NCBI GenBank assembly: GCA_037693485.1
Contig: CM075346.1
Span: forward strand, 59,887,001 to 59,951,000
Length of the DNA: 64,000 nt
Reading direction: 5' to 3'
Source: Kitagawia praeruptora
Taxonomy: Eukaryota; Streptophyta; Magnoliopsida; Apiales; Apiaceae
Below the pieces are notes generated by a model. That model searched no databases. It saw nothing but the letters and a program-made list of their open reading frames with translations, and was not told the origin of the DNA. Numbering within the stretch: position 1 is the first letter of the stretch; every line of letters begins with the position of its first letter. This document shows, piece by piece, positions 9,903 to 20,816 of this stretch. The position numbers and the translations under genes are program-made.

Positions 9903-10263
9903 TCTTTTATTAATTTATGAAACACTTATAAGTTGAAAAATACCTACATTTTTAACTTAAATGTTACTTGTGATATAAACGAAATGGGCTAGAATATACC
10001 TGCTAAGAGAGAGGGAATGAGGAGAACACCGATAGAAGAATAGCTCTTTACCCTTTGTTTAACTTATGCTATATTGCTATCCATGTTTGCGTTACATAAA
10101 TGTCCATGTAGTTTTTTTTTTTGAATGTAAATAAAATGTCCATGTAGTTGATAAGCACGCCAAATTCTACAATTTCAAAACAGGAAATAAGTACAAATGG
10201 AGATTTGATGGAAGGAGTTTTTCAAAACATGGTGACGATATTGATTCAAGAACCAGGCTCTGG
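9903..10263. other. 3' flank of the GDSL lipase gene
   Basis: AT-rich DNA without ORFs or recognisable repeats apart from a T-run near 10112. Being downstream of the minus-strand lipase stop codon, it should hold that gene's 3' UTR. No single poly(A) signal stands out. Confidence 0.4.
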
Positions 10264-10520
10264 CTAGCTTTTGTTGCAGGCCATTTTCAAAGAATTTGGC
10301 GGGTCTGAATATGAACCGTCTACAATCCGATCAAAGATCCATTTGTTTGCTCCTTCTGTATAGTGCACACCATCCCAGTTGATCATTACCGATGGATCTG
10401 TACATGATCCGATCACCACTTGTGTACCATTCACCTTTATCGTTCCTCCGCACCCTACATCTATGTTGTAGTTGTACTTTCCTCCATGCCCACAACAAGC
10501 TCTTAGTGGGTGGACAAACC
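10264..10520 (-). CDS. GDSL lipase exon 5 (block V, catalytic Asp-His)
   Basis: Acceptor GTGCAG|GGTTTG. Encodes GFVHPLRACCGHGGKYNYN, Cys-rich VGCGG, NWDGVHYTEGANKW with the catalytic Asp and His, and ends at a TAG stop (10266-10264). Confidence 0.92.
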
Positions 10521-13500
10521 CTGCACCAAATCAACCCCAATAAATCCCAACTAACATGTCACAATAATATATACCAACATCTATAGATGCATGCATAATT
10601 ACACAAAAACATAAATGATTATTGTACACAGGGCGATCACGATTGGTTCAGCAGTGACAAAACTGCTCCTAGTGTAAATGACTGATGAGGTATAGAGTGC
10701 TATTCTCAGTTTCTCACCACCCTCTTCTTGTACATGACTATAAATCTATTGCAAACAGGGTTTCCTAAATATTTTAAAAATCATTACATCGTAATAACAA
10801 CAAGTCTAATGCATTGAAAAATATGTAAATTAAAACACACACACACAATGTGCCCATGAAATAGAAAAGGGGAGAAGTATCTCGCAAGTACCATATTTGC
10901 AAGCATTACTGATGAGATCATACTTGACAGAGTAGATATCAACGTAGGTAAAAGCTGCCAATGGAAGATCTTCCCGGAGTTGTTGTACAGCTTCTTTCAA
11001 TTTGGTGTTGTAAAATCGGCAAACCTCATTGAAAGGGTCTGCACATCCAACCCTGTCAATCTGTCCAGCAGTGATTTGGAGACGGTCCATGACATATGGT
11101 AAACACCCTACCGGCCCTGTATTATGTATCCAAAATGATCTTCCACCTTGACCATATATATTCTGCATTTAGATTAAGCATAATTATTAAGCTTATACAG
11201 AGCTGACTGATCTAACTCTGAGACTAGTTAGTGTACAGAATTAGTCATTAGCTTAGTTAGTGAGTTAGTTAGTACTAAGGGTAGATTAGTATTTTCACTT
11301 TATTCATTCTCTACCTGTATAAATACATTGTAACAACAGTTTGAGTAATTAGAGAATTCATTTTTACCAAGTTCATTTCTTATTCAAATCTAAATGGTAT
11401 CTGAGCATTATTTCTCTCTCTACAACAAACTCGATTGTCATCATCTCAAATCGAGTTAGTTACAGATTTTTCGCCATTAAAACTTCGATTTCAAGCTTTT
11501 CTTGTTTGTTCTAAAGCTTCTTAAAGCTTCTTTTCATCGTGTTTCTTGTGTTTCTTGTGTTTAATAGTCACAGATCACATTATAAATCAGTTTTCTATAT
11601 CAAATCTGTTTCTGTGTGTTTCTTGAACATTTCTAGTGATTGATCAATAAAATCATCTTGTTAATGGCTTCTCTTGAAGAAAATACAGATCGTGTTGACG
11701 AAACAGGTGAACATACAGATACTCTTGAAGATGAGTATCGATCGGTTACTCTGGATACAAGTCATCCACTCTATCTTCATCCGTCTGATCATCCAGGTTT
11801 AATTCTTGTTAGTTCAGCTTTTAATGGTGAAAATTTTAGTGAATGGAAAATATCAATGTCTCTTGCACTCTCTGCAAAGAATAAACTCGGATTTGTCAAT
11901 GGAAAATATAAGATACCAAATGAATCTTCACTGTACTTTGATCACTGGCAGCGTTGCAATTATATGGTAATTACTTGGATACTTAACTCAATTGTGCCTG
12001 AGATTAGGTCTAGTCTTGTTTTCATTCCACTGGCTGTTGATGTTTGGAATGATATTCATGTTCGTTATACTCAGAGTAATGGACCTCGAATTTTTGAGTT
12101 AAAGCAGGCTCTTAGTGCTCTTAGTCAAGATACTTTGTCTGTTTCTGCGTACTATACAAAGTTTAAGATGCTTTGGGATGATTTTGTGAATGCAACAAAC
12201 GTGCCTAAGTGTGTCTGCATCTGTTCTTGTAAAGCTAAGGCTCAGATTGAACAATATGATGAAGTGATGAAAGTTACTCAGTTTCTAATGGGACTAAATT
12301 AGTTGTACAGAAATATTAGAGGTCAATTGTTGATGATGAATCCAATGCCTAAATTGACTCAAGTGTTGTCTCTTTTGCAACAAGAGGAAAGACAGAGAAA
12401 CCATGTTAATCCTGCACAGCCTGTAGTGGAATCAGCCGTGCTTATGAACAAAGTTGTGAATAACTTCAGAAATTTTAAGAACAATAACTTTCAGAGTGAT
12501 TTCAAGAGACAATATTATAAGAAAGCTGACAATAGAAGAACTCCCATGGAATGTACTCACTGTCATGGTACTAATCATACTTGAGATAGATGTTATCATC
12601 TTATTGGTTTTCCACCTAGAAAACCTACTCTGAATACAGGAAAGGTTGTGGCACAGTTATCAGCAATTGGTCAATCTATGTCTAAAGACACTCAAGTTTC
12701 AGATGAACCTTCTCAGAATCATGACATGAATCTCAACAACACTTCACTTTCTAATGCTCAATATCAGCAGCTTCTGCAATTGCTTAATCAGAATACTATG
12801 TCTTCCTCTAATAATGCTGAAGTACCTCAATCAGGTACATCATTTCATACTTGTTCCTATATGACATTTGTTTGTCTGGTCAATAATCGTGCTTCGACTG
12901 ACTGGATATTAGACTCAGGAGCTACTGATCATATAACCTGTTCTCATGCTTTGTTAAAGAATATAACAACATGTGACATTGATATCTGTCTTCCTAATGG
13001 TTATCACACCAAGGTGAAAATGAAGGGTATTATTCAGTTAACATCAGATATTGTTCTGTATGATGTGTTGCTTGTTCCAGCATTTCAATTTAATCTCATT
13101 TCTGTGAGTAAACTAACAGCTACTCTTCATTGCAATGTGCAATTTCTTTCACATCTTTGTGTTATTCAGGACTCTTTGCAGAGGAAGGTGAAGGGGATTG
13201 GTAAGTTGCAAGGCAATATTTACAAGCTTCTCCTTCCTACTCAAAGATGCACTTCAAATTCTACTCTTTCATCAAAGGCTGTTATCAGTCAAGTGTCTCA
13301 AAAGTCTACTATTTGTTCTACTACTCAGTTGGAAAATTTCCAGAATTGGCATGCCAGATTGGGCCATTCTCCTTTCATGTTCTTAAAAATATAGATAGTC
13401 TTTGTTTTCCAGATTCTATCAACAAACTAATGCCTTGTGATGTATGTCACTATGCTAAGCATAGTAGATCTTTCTTTCCTAATAGTCTCAGTCATGCTAG

Positions 13501-16500
13501 TAAGCCATTTGAGCTATTGCATTGTGATTTGTGGGGGCCTTATAGGCACAAGACTTACTCTACTTGTAATGTTTTTCTGACAATAGTAGATGATTGTACA
13601 AGATGTACTTGGACATATCTGCTATCTAATAAAACTCAGGTTTATTCTATGTTTCAAAAGTTCTTTGTATATGTTGACACTCATTTTCAGACTAAAGTCA
13701 AAACTATTAGATCTGATAATGGTACTGAGTTCTTTAATAAGAACATCAATTCTTTGTTTGATTCTCTTGGAATAATTCATCAGCACTCCTGTGTTGAATC
13801 TCCTCAGCAGAATGGTAGAGCTGAGAGAAAGCACAAACATCTTTTATCTGTAGCTAGGGCGCTGAAATTTCAGTCCAATGTTCCTATTCAACTCTGGGGT
13901 GATTACTTACTCACTGCCACATACATCATAAACAAAACTCCTACATCTGTTCTTGACAACAAATCTCTATTTGAAGCTTTGTTTCAAAAATCACCATCTT
14001 ATAATCATCTTAAAGTCTTTGGCTGTCTATGTTTTGCTTCTTCTTTATCTTTGAGAAAAGATAGATTTGCTACTAGGGCTTACAAGTGTATATTCTTGGG
14101 GTATGCTTCTAATCAGAAAGGGTATAAACTTATGAATTTACAAACTGGTCAGTATTTGGTTTCCAGAGATGTATGTTTTTATGAGACAACCTTCCCTTTT
14201 GTTTCAAATTCACATTCTGGTTCTCATTTAATGTTTCCTCAACAAATGTCTTTTATTGATAGTCTATCTCCTGTACCCAGAACTAGAAATGATTCTAATA
14301 AGACTACTTCTGAGTCTATCTCTGAACCTCCATCATTATCTCACTCACCATTATCTACTTCTACTCCTCATGACTCTACAAATACTTTTTCTCCAACTAC
14401 TCATGACTCTGCAAATTCTAATTCACCTACTTATGAATCTGCAGAATCTCCTGTTGTTTCTTCTGAATCTGAAAATCCTAATTCAGTTATCATTCCTTCT
14501 GTTAGACCAACTAGAACTAAGAATGTTCTTCAGAAATTCTCAGATTACACTGGTCTACCTTCAACTCTTAGCAAACACTTGGCTCATTCTACCACATCTG
14601 TTATATCTGAACCCAAATTTTATCACCAAGCTATTAAAGATCCAAACTGGTGCAAAGCTATGCAGGAAGAAAATAATGCATTAGTGATGCGAAACAAGGA
14701 ATTAAAACATTAATTTGTTTTTATTTTATGTTATTAATTAAGAATAGATTTGATTGTGATATATATTAGTTATATTAGATAAAAAGATTATCTTGAATAT
14801 TCAAGATTATAGGAATAGAATAATAAAAAGGATTTGTTTCCTTTATTAGAAAGATTTTTACTTGTTGACTAAGTTTAGGGTTTTACTCCGCTTATATAAG
14901 GAGATGTAATATCATTATTAAAGGGACTTGGATTGATTAATTGAATTGAGAATTGTTCTCTCTATTGTTATGGGTTGCGATCTTAACAAACTTCTCTTCT
15001 GCGGTTGAGAAATCCTTTGGGTATCACCTAGGGCGTGGATTTTCTGCGGTTAATTCACAAAATCTATCTTTTTTAACACTTATCCTGCATCAAAGTGGTA
15101 TCTGAGCCACCGTTCCTCCAATTAAACACCAGGTTCCTGTCACCGTTAGCCTCCAACAACCACCGGAAACCACCACCAGCCTCTGGCAGCCACAAGCAGC
15201 CAACATCAGCCACCACCAGAAGCCGCCAATAGCCATCAACAGCCACCAGCCAGTGTATCCTACCTCCAGCAGCCTACCAACAGTCCCAACCAGCCATTAA
15301 ATCACCTAAACCTTTTATCAAACACCTTCCTTGCAACTTAACCCAAAAAAATAAAAGGTAAAAAAAAAGTCTCACTGTTCACGGTTACTTTTCATCAGTC
15401 AAACAATATTCACAGCACAGCACTGTTCATCAGCAAAAAAAAAGAACTTCCATGGCCAGAATTATAGAGCATCTTGATGAGATGATAGTGACCACCGCTA
15501 GTATTAAGGAGGATATTAAGTATATTCTTGTTATGGTCGATGACTTAGTAGTAAAATGCGGTGGGAAAAAAGTGTCAAGGGATCCTCTTCAACACCACGA
15601 GGATATTAAATCACATAGGAACCATGTGATGGTTGAAGAAAATCAGATGGTAAAAGAAAATCAGATTGGTACACCTCTTATAATTCAGTGTAATGGCAAT
15701 GAAAAAGAAGAGGCAGAAAAGGCTTCTATTCAGTGTTTTAACATTGAAAAGGAAGAGGTACGAAAAGCGTCTAAATTCGAAGAAGTTGTGAAGGAGAACA
15801 AACTTATAATGGCGAAACATATTGACTTTTTAGGCGTTGACAACATATTGAAAACCACTATTGCATCAAAATATGTTGTTCTTTCGATGTTGCTTCCGAA
15901 GACATTGTTCATGGGTTTGAAATTTGATGTCTTAAAGTTCGGCCAGAAACCATCTCCTTGTATGCTGATTCTTAAATTTTACAAAACTCGTGGACGAGTT
16001 TTCTTCAAAGGCGAGGAGAATGATGCGAAACAAGGAATTAAAACATTAATTTGTTTTTATTTTATGTTATTAATTAAGAATAGATTTGATTGTGATATAC
16101 ATTAGTTATATTAGATAAATAGATTATCTTGAATATTCAAGATTATAGGAATAGAATAATAAAAAAAATTGTTTCCTTTATTAGAAAGATTTTTACTTGT
16201 TGACTAAGTTTAGGGTTTTATGCCGCTTATATAAGGAGATGTAATATCATTATTAAAAGGACTTGGATTGATTAATTGAATTGAGAATTGTTCTCTCTAT
16301 TTGTTATGGGTTGCGATCCTAACAAACTTCTCTTCTACGGTTGAGAAATCCTTTAGGTATCACCTAGGGCGTGGATTTTCTGCGATTAATTCACAAAATC
16401 TATCTTTTTTAACACTTGTCCTGCATCAATTAGAAGCTAATAGCACTTGGATCATTACATCCTTACCTCCTAGTAAGAAGACAGTAGAATGCAAATGGAT

Positions 16501-19337
16501 TTATAAAGTCAAATATAAAGCTGATGGATCCTTAGACAGATATAAGGCCAGACTGGTTACAAAGGGGTTTATACAAACTCATGGTTTAGACTTCTTTCAG
16601 ACCTATGCACCTGTAGCTAAGATGACTTCAGTAAGACTTATTCTAGCACTTGCTTCTGTTCAAAAATGGGATCTTCATCAGCTTGATATAATAAATGCAT
16701 TTCTACATGGTGAACTTCATGAAGAAGTCTATATGACTATTCCTCCTGGCATTCCTATTCCTTCATCTTTTCAGGGTCTCAATCCAGTTTGCAAATTAAT
16801 TAAATCATTGTATGGATTGAGACAGGCTCCTAGGGAATGGTTTGACAAGTTTGCAGCTGCTTTATTACTATTTGGTTTCACTCAGTCCAAGTCAGATAAT
16901 TCATTATTTTATCTTCATACATCTGGTTCGTTTATTATGCTATTGGTGTATGTTGATGATATCATTCTGACTGGATCATGTCCTTCTCAAATTGCTAAAG
17001 TAAAGTAGTTCATTGGTAGCAAATTTAAAATGAAGGATCTTGGACCTTTGCAATATTTTCTGGGATTGGAAATTAAGAGATTGTCTACTGGTATTTACAT
17101 TCATCAACGCAAGTATGCTCTTAATCTCCTTGATCATACTGGCCTGCAACATTCTAAACCAAGTCCTATCACTATGGAAGCTCAACATAATCTTAATATC
17201 ACTTCTGGCAATCTGCTGTCATCTTCAGAGGCTTCCTCTTATCGAAGATTAGTGGGGCAATTGATATATCTTGCTATTACAAGACCTGACATCTCTTATC
17301 CTGTCCACATTCTCAGTCAGTTTCTCTCCAAACCAACTGATACTCATAGGGATGCAGCTCTTAAACTTGTTAAGTATATTAAAAATGCTCCAGGGCAAGG
17401 TTTGTTCTTTTCGGCATCTAGTTCTTTAACTCTTCAAGTATATACGGATGCAGATTGGGCATCCTGTCCAATGACTAGACGTTCTATATCTGGTTATTGT
17501 GTGCTTCTTGGTAATTCATTGATTTCCTGGAAATGTAAGAAGCAAAATACAGTTGTCAGATCATCTGCAGAAGCAGAATATAGAAGTATGGCCAATGCTA
17601 TTTGTGAAGTTACTTGGATGTACAATCTTCTTACTGAGTTGCATTTTCAGATTCCTAAGCCAATTGTACTCTATTGTGATAACAATTCTGCTATTCACAT
17701 TGCTGAGAATCCGGTGCATCATGAACGAAGAAAGCATATTGAATTAGATTGTCATCTGATTCGAGATAAGGTCAAAGAAGGGTTTATTCTTCCCACATAC
17801 TTGTCTACTTTTCATCAACCAGCTGATCTTCTCACCAAGGCCTTACCAGCTCATCGTCTTCGGCTTTTACTTGACAAATTGGGTTTTGTAAATGTATTTC
17901 CCACTGCCAATTTGAGGGGGGATATTAAGCTTATACAGAGCTGATTGAGCTGATCTAACTCTCAGACTAGTTAGTGTACAGAATTAGTCATTAGCTTAGT
18001 TAGTGAGTTATTTAGTACTAAGGGTAGATTAGTATTTTCACTTTATTCATTCTCTACCTGTATAAATACATTGTAACAACAGTTTGAGTAATTAGAGAAT
18101 TCATTTTTACCCAGTTCATTTCTTTTTCAAATCTAAAATTATGCAACATCTCACATTAGGAAAATATTCTGAAAAAAAAAGGGAGAAAATAAATTTGCAG
18201 TTTGATAAGGTGAAACTCTAGATACCTACATTGACAACAGTTTTGAATTGATCTATTACGTCAGGTACATATGCTCTAACTTCATCGGTGGACATGTCAA
18301 GGAATAATCCGGCAGTCAAATCGTTTTGGCCAATGTCAAATGTATACAAGGCTTCAGGAAAGGTATGTACGTCCGGTAACATTTTCTTGAATATCTCTCC
18401 TATATAATCAAACATTTAAATGAAATATTGAACAATTATGGAATATAAACTGCTCTCATCACCGTCGATATTAAACAAAATGATGTATGTGGAGGCTGAT
18501 CCACACTTGTCAATTGTTGTAGCATCATAAGACAAGTAGCACAACATTTCGCCACTAGTAAAAGCAGTTGATACATAGTAAAAATTAAATTAAAAAAAAT
18601 AAAAAAAAAATGTACCTTGGGCACGAAAAACCTGAGAGCGACGATGAAAGTCGTTGTACTGATACCACTGGACATTGAGAGAGAAAGGACTAAAACCAGA
18701 TTGATGCAGTGTTGTATTCTGAGGTCTAATCGTGGAGCCAGCAGTTGCAAAATTGGCTCCATGACTGAAATTTGAACCAACTGAATCAAGGAATGCACTC
18801 AAATATGGTAGTCCCATACTCTGTGCTGATCACCATCACAATCAAGTAAAAAAGATTATCAACTTCATAAACTTGTTGAGTAAAAAAATGTGATAATATG
18901 TCAAAATTCTACAATAGCAAACATTATAACCTTAAGTAATTATCTAAGTTCACCCTCGTTGGTTATTTATCACTAATAATTCATAAAAACTGTATTGTGT
19001 GCGCATAGAAATCATAGATCTAGTTTCAAGATACATTTTGCAACAAAACAAAATTATACACATGAAGCGTACATACGGAATACGTACCAATAAAATCGAT
19101 AATTAGACGACCATCGCAGTATCGACCAGCAGGTTGATGAAAGAAAGTTTGGCCACTAGGTGATCCAGCCTGACCAAATGCAGCTGATAATCCACCGGTG
19201 TCGGAGTTTGAGTCTCCGAAATTGTATATAGCCGGAAAGTGACATTCGGTGCCACTAGCGTTTGTGACATTATTATGTGAAAGTAGTGACACTACTAGTA
19301 GAGTAACGAACTTTGTGCACTTGTCCATCTCAAACAT
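10264..19337 (-). CDS. GDSL esterase/lipase, five exons, with a retrotransposon in intron 3
   Basis: A secreted serine esterase of the plant GDSL (SGNH hydrolase) family, close to the ENOD8 / alpha-fucosidase-like group by motif wording. Exons on the minus strand: 19337-19088, 18825-18616, 18399-18230, 11162-10892, 10520-10264. All introns are GT-AG, phases match, and the joined frame is 385 codons, a normal length. Seen: N-terminal signal peptide (TKFVTLLVVSLL), block I FGDSNSDTGG with nucleophile Ser43, block II SHGANFATAGS, block III GQND (177-180), and block V DGVH with Asp350 and His353. ATGs at 19358 and 19328 are alternative starts; 19337 or 19328 gives the best signal peptide. Without the 6950-bp copia insertion, intron 3 would be about 112 nt. 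Exact substrate unknown. Confidence 0.92.
10892..11162 (-). CDS. GDSL lipase exon 4
   Basis: Acceptor AAATGCAG|AATAT sits only 25 bases from the retrotransposon edge and is intact. The exon encodes NIYGQGGRSFWIHNTGPVGC, a highly conserved family stretch, and ends NACKY plus one base at donor ATG|GTACTT. Confidence 0.92.
11188..11394 (+). repeat. 5' LTR of the Ale-like element
   Basis: Matches 17926-18137 closely, with a 5-bp indel near the start. A TATA-like TATAAATA lies at 11318-11325. Confidence 0.85.
11395..11406 (+). other. Primer-binding site, initiator tRNA-Met type (variant)
   Basis: TGGTATCTGAGC directly follows the LTR; it differs by one base from the usual TGGTATCAGAGC. The same variant is used by the nested element at 15096. 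Confidence 0.75.
11664..12584 (+). pseudogene. Ale-like gag with two in-frame stops
   Basis: From the ATG at 11664 the frame covers the copia gag domain (FNGENFSEWKISMSLALSAK; YMVITWILNSIVPEIRSS). TAG at 12300-12302 interrupts it after FLMGLN, but the same frame continues with YRNIRGQLLMMNP. TGA at 12582-12584 falls inside the zinc knuckle CTHCHGTNHT-stop-DRCYHL, where related elements have Trp. Both stops are compatible with single C-to-T or G-to-A changes. Confidence 0.85.
12585..14684 (+). pseudogene. Ale-like protease, GAG-pre-integrase and integrase with frameshift
   Basis: The gag frame continues to 13394 with the protease motif WILDSGATDHIT and the pre-integrase NWHARLGHSP. It then shifts frame near 13380; the second frame (from about 13385) carries the zinc-binding MPCDVCHYAKH, the integrase core DDCTRCTW, RSDNGTEF and ESPQQNGRAERKH (the D,D,E residues), and a Ser/Thr-rich linker. 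It ends at 14684 in QEENNAL, where the nested LTR element entered with TSD ATTAG. The RT resumes at 16434. Confidence 0.87.
14685..15092 (+). repeat. 5' LTR of the nested small LTR element
   Basis: 408 bp, TG...CA, with TATATAAG at 14893-14900, about 190 bases before the LTR end, a likely promoter core. Confidence 0.92.
15096..15107 (+). other. Primer-binding site of the nested element
   Basis: TGGTATCTGAGC, three bases after the 5' LTR. This is the same iMet-type variant as in the surrounding Ale-like element, which would allow shared priming. Confidence 0.8.
15452..16105 (+). CDS. Unknown 217-codon ORF carried by the nested LTR element
   Basis: Begins ATGGCCAGAATT in a reasonable start context after a Pro/His-coding-like leader, and reads MARIIEHLDEMIVTTASIKE. 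The middle is charged and Glu/Lys-rich with short repeats (VEENQMVKENQ; NEKEEAEKAS / IEKEEVRKAS). The C-terminal part is more hydrophobic (SKYVVLSMLLPKTLFMGLKF) and ends KTRGRVFFKGEEN before running 28 codons into the 3' LTR. I recognise no retroviral domain. It may be a captured host fragment or an accessory protein of this non-autonomous family. The frame is intact although the element around it is dead. Confidence 0.6.
   Translation: MARIIEHLDEMIVTTASIKEDIKYILVMVDDLVVKCGGKKVSRDPLQHHEDIKSHRNHVMVEENQMVKENQIGTPLIIQCNGNEKEEAEKASIQCFNIEKEEVRKASKFEEVVKENKLIMAKHIDFLGVDNILKTTIASKYVVLSMLLPKTLFMGLKFDVLKFGQKPSPCMLILKFYKTRGRVFFKGEENDAKQGIKTLICFYFMLLIKNRFDCDIH
16021..16428 (+). repeat. 3' LTR of the nested small LTR element
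   Basis: 408 bp, same ends as the 5' copy, TATATAAG at 16228-16235, followed by the ATTAG TSD and the resumed Ale RT frame. Confidence 0.92.
16434..17944 (+). pseudogene. Ale-like reverse transcriptase and RNase H with in-frame TAG
   Basis: RT resumes with ANSTWIITSLPPSKKTVECK and runs through RYKARLVTKGF, QLDIINAFLHG and the catalytic YVDDIIL. TAG at 17006-17008 stops it after KVK; the same frame goes on with FIGSKFKMKDLGPLQYFLGL. RNase H follows with VYTDADWASC, SSAEAEYRSM and the terminal HIELDCHLIRDKV region to the stop at 17942-17944, just inside the 3' LTR. Apart from the single TAG, this half is intact. Confidence 0.87.
17914..17925 (+). other. Polypurine tract of the Ale-like element
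   Basis: GAGGGGGGATAT just before the 3' LTR, the usual plus-strand primer position. Confidence 0.7.
17926..18137 (+). repeat. 3' LTR of the Ale-like element
   Basis: 212 bp, near-identical to 11188-11394. Followed by ATTAT, the proposed TSD copy. Confidence 0.85.
18230..18399 (-). CDS. GDSL lipase exon 3 (block III, GQND)
   Basis: Acceptor TATATAG|GAGAG and donor CAAT|GTAGGT. Contains ALYTFDIGQNDLTAG, with the block III Asn, and ends in phase 0 after FKTVVN. The following intron holds the Ale-like element. Confidence 0.9.
18616..18825 (-). CDS. GDSL lipase exon 2 (block II)
   Basis: Acceptor GATCAG|CACAG and donor CAAG|GTACAT. It reads on in phase from exon 1 through GLPYLSAFLDS and SNFSHGANFATAGS to FHRRSQVFRAQ. 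The oxyanion-hole Gly of block II lies here. Confidence 0.9.
19088..19337 (-). CDS. GDSL lipase exon 1 (signal peptide, catalytic Ser block I)
   Basis: Encodes the signal peptide and the FGDSNSDTGG nucleophile block, ending in LIIDFI plus one base before the donor G|GTACGT. A TATA-like ATATAATA lies upstream on the minus strand at about 19541-19550. Confidence 0.88.
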
Positions 19338-19853
19338 AACTAGAGAATAAAGAAACAAATGGATAAGATATTACAACCACTGTTTGTTACACTACTAGTA
19401 GCTTTAAAATGTTAAGTGAGTTTTTGAAGATTGGCCATTTGTGTAGCTGGGGTGTCATATTTGTGTTACGTAGAGTACATGTTAGGGTATCTTGAAAGAT
19501 TATCACTCTGTTTATTGTTTTCTCACCCCTTAATCAGTTTTATTATATACTAGCAGTAAGTTTCTTATCTTTGTCTTCTTATGTCTTTGACAAAAACTAT
19601 TTGTCACTCCCTTATCTCTACAATACTTTACATTTTCCTTTTACTCTTTTGGAAAAAGAAAAAAAAAAAAAAAGGTTGTGCCAGAAAAATAGATACTCCA
19701 GTACTGTATAAAGATCGAACATATGTTTGTAATGTTGATGTTTTTCTTGTTTCCACTACAAATTATTGAACAACAAATTTCCAATACATGTACTACTATG
19801 TAGTTGTAGAAAGTATGGTAGTGTTCATACTTTTCAACCATGCATACAACTTC
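19338..19853. promoter_or_regulatory. Upstream region of the GDSL lipase gene
   Basis: 516 bp between the lipase start and the tRNA. It holds a TATA-like motif on the minus strand (19541-19550), about 205 bases before the start codon, and a long A-run at 19651-19673. Promoter role is inferred from position only. Confidence 0.4.
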
Positions 19854-19926
19854 GACTCCGTGGCCCAATGGATAAGGCGCTGGTCTACGAAACCAGAGAC
19901 TCTGGGTTCGATCCCCAGCGGAGTCG
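19854..19926 (+). tRNA. tRNA-Arg (anticodon ACG)
   Basis: 73-nt cloverleaf: acceptor GACTCCG pairs with CGGAGTC, discriminator G; D arm GGCCCAATGGATAAGGCGC holds the A box; anticodon stem CTGGT/ACCAG encloses loop CTACGAA, giving ACG; T arm CTGGGTTCGATCCCCAG holds the B box. No intron; CCA is not encoded, as expected for a nuclear gene. It decodes CGN arginine codons after A34-to-inosine conversion. Confidence 0.97.
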
Positions 19927-19931
19927 TTTTT
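19927..19931 (+). terminator. RNA polymerase III terminator of tRNA-Arg
   Basis: Five T residues directly after the discriminator base. Confidence 0.85.
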
Positions 19932-20816
19932 AACTTTATCATCCAAGTCCAAATCTTTTTAACATTGATTCCCCACTTTTCTTATTCCCATCTCTTCAAT
20001 TCATATTCCATTCAAATAATTCATTATTTGATTTTCCAAATCTTTATAACATTGTTCCCCACTTTTTCAAATCGAATAATTTATTCAATACTTTCAAATT
20101 ATTACCGAATATTTTGTATTTCGGATTATTTTGCAATAATTTTTGGATCTAATTAAATCGGAATTCGGATTACTATCAATATTATCTAATTTGAATAAAA
20201 AAAATCAGATCTCAGGACAGTTCCATGTTTTTGGTTTAATTCAGTTTAGCTCTTTGGATGTGAATCCATTTTGCCACGTCTACTCCCAAAGGTACAAAAT
20301 CCTATATGTCTATATATGATGGAAAGGATGAGAGACAAACTATGAAAGTAATAAAGCAAAAAAGAAGTTAGCAAACAAGGAAAATCATAGATGTTCACTG
20401 AAGTTACCTTGACAATCAATAACACTTATCCTATTGCTCCTGCACCTAAAACTATAAATGCCAAACTACAAAAAGAAAAAATTAAATAAGAAAATAAAAA
20501 GTAAAGGCTAATGCAGATATTACATTGTTCCAGGATCCAACAATATAGTAACTTGTTCTCGAACCATAAACAATACCAGAGCCCCTTTCCGTTCACAGAA
20601 ATCATGAGTAACAATTTTTAAGGTCACAAAAAAATTATTCCAGTCCAGGTCTGTCAATGGTGGAGATAGAAGTCAAAAAATCCACAAAATTTGAAGTTCA
20701 CCATCTCTCGCCCGACCTATCAAAGGAAAACACCACATTATGCCCCATAATCAACAACACTGAATATGCATTAATTTGAACATGTACAACACAACTTGAG
20801 TTTGTATAAAACAAAA
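19932..20816. other. Intergenic region, no gene seen
   Basis: AT-rich. Several TTATTCAAT / CCCCACTTTT words near 19965-20100 form a weak local duplication. No convincing coding or RNA gene. Confidence 0.4.

Larger units (their letters stand above)
14685..16428 (+). mobile_element. Small non-autonomous LTR element nested in the Ale RT domain
   Basis: 1744 bp with two 408-bp LTRs (14685-15092 and 16021-16428), each TGATGCGAAACAAGG...CTGCATCA, and a perfect 5-bp TSD ATTAG (14680-14684 and 16429-16433). It has a PBS (15096-15107) and a purine-rich AAGGCGAGGAGAA just before the 3' LTR, but no gag, protease, integrase or RT. By eye the LTRs differ at about a dozen sites, so it is fairly young. It encodes one ORF of unknown function (15452-16105). 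Confidence 0.92.
11188..18137 (+). mobile_element. Ale/Retrofit-like Ty1/copia retrotransposon inside intron 3 of the lipase gene
   Basis: Two short LTRs (207 and 212 bp) flank gag, protease, integrase, RT and RNase H on the plus strand, antisense to the host gene. Flanking ATTAT repeats (11183-11187 and 18138-18142) fit a 5-bp TSD. Short LTRs and a gag starting with a HPSDHPGLILVSS-like segment fit the Ale/Retrofit lineage. The element is dead: stops at 12300, 12582 and 17006, a frameshift near 13380, and an LTR element inserted in RT. LTR ends are not the usual TG...CA, so boundaries are good to about five bases. Confidence 0.88.

Noticed and set aside
19641..19952. 103-codon minus-strand ORF over the tRNA
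   Set aside because: Runs through the tRNA gene and an A-run; no protein signal.
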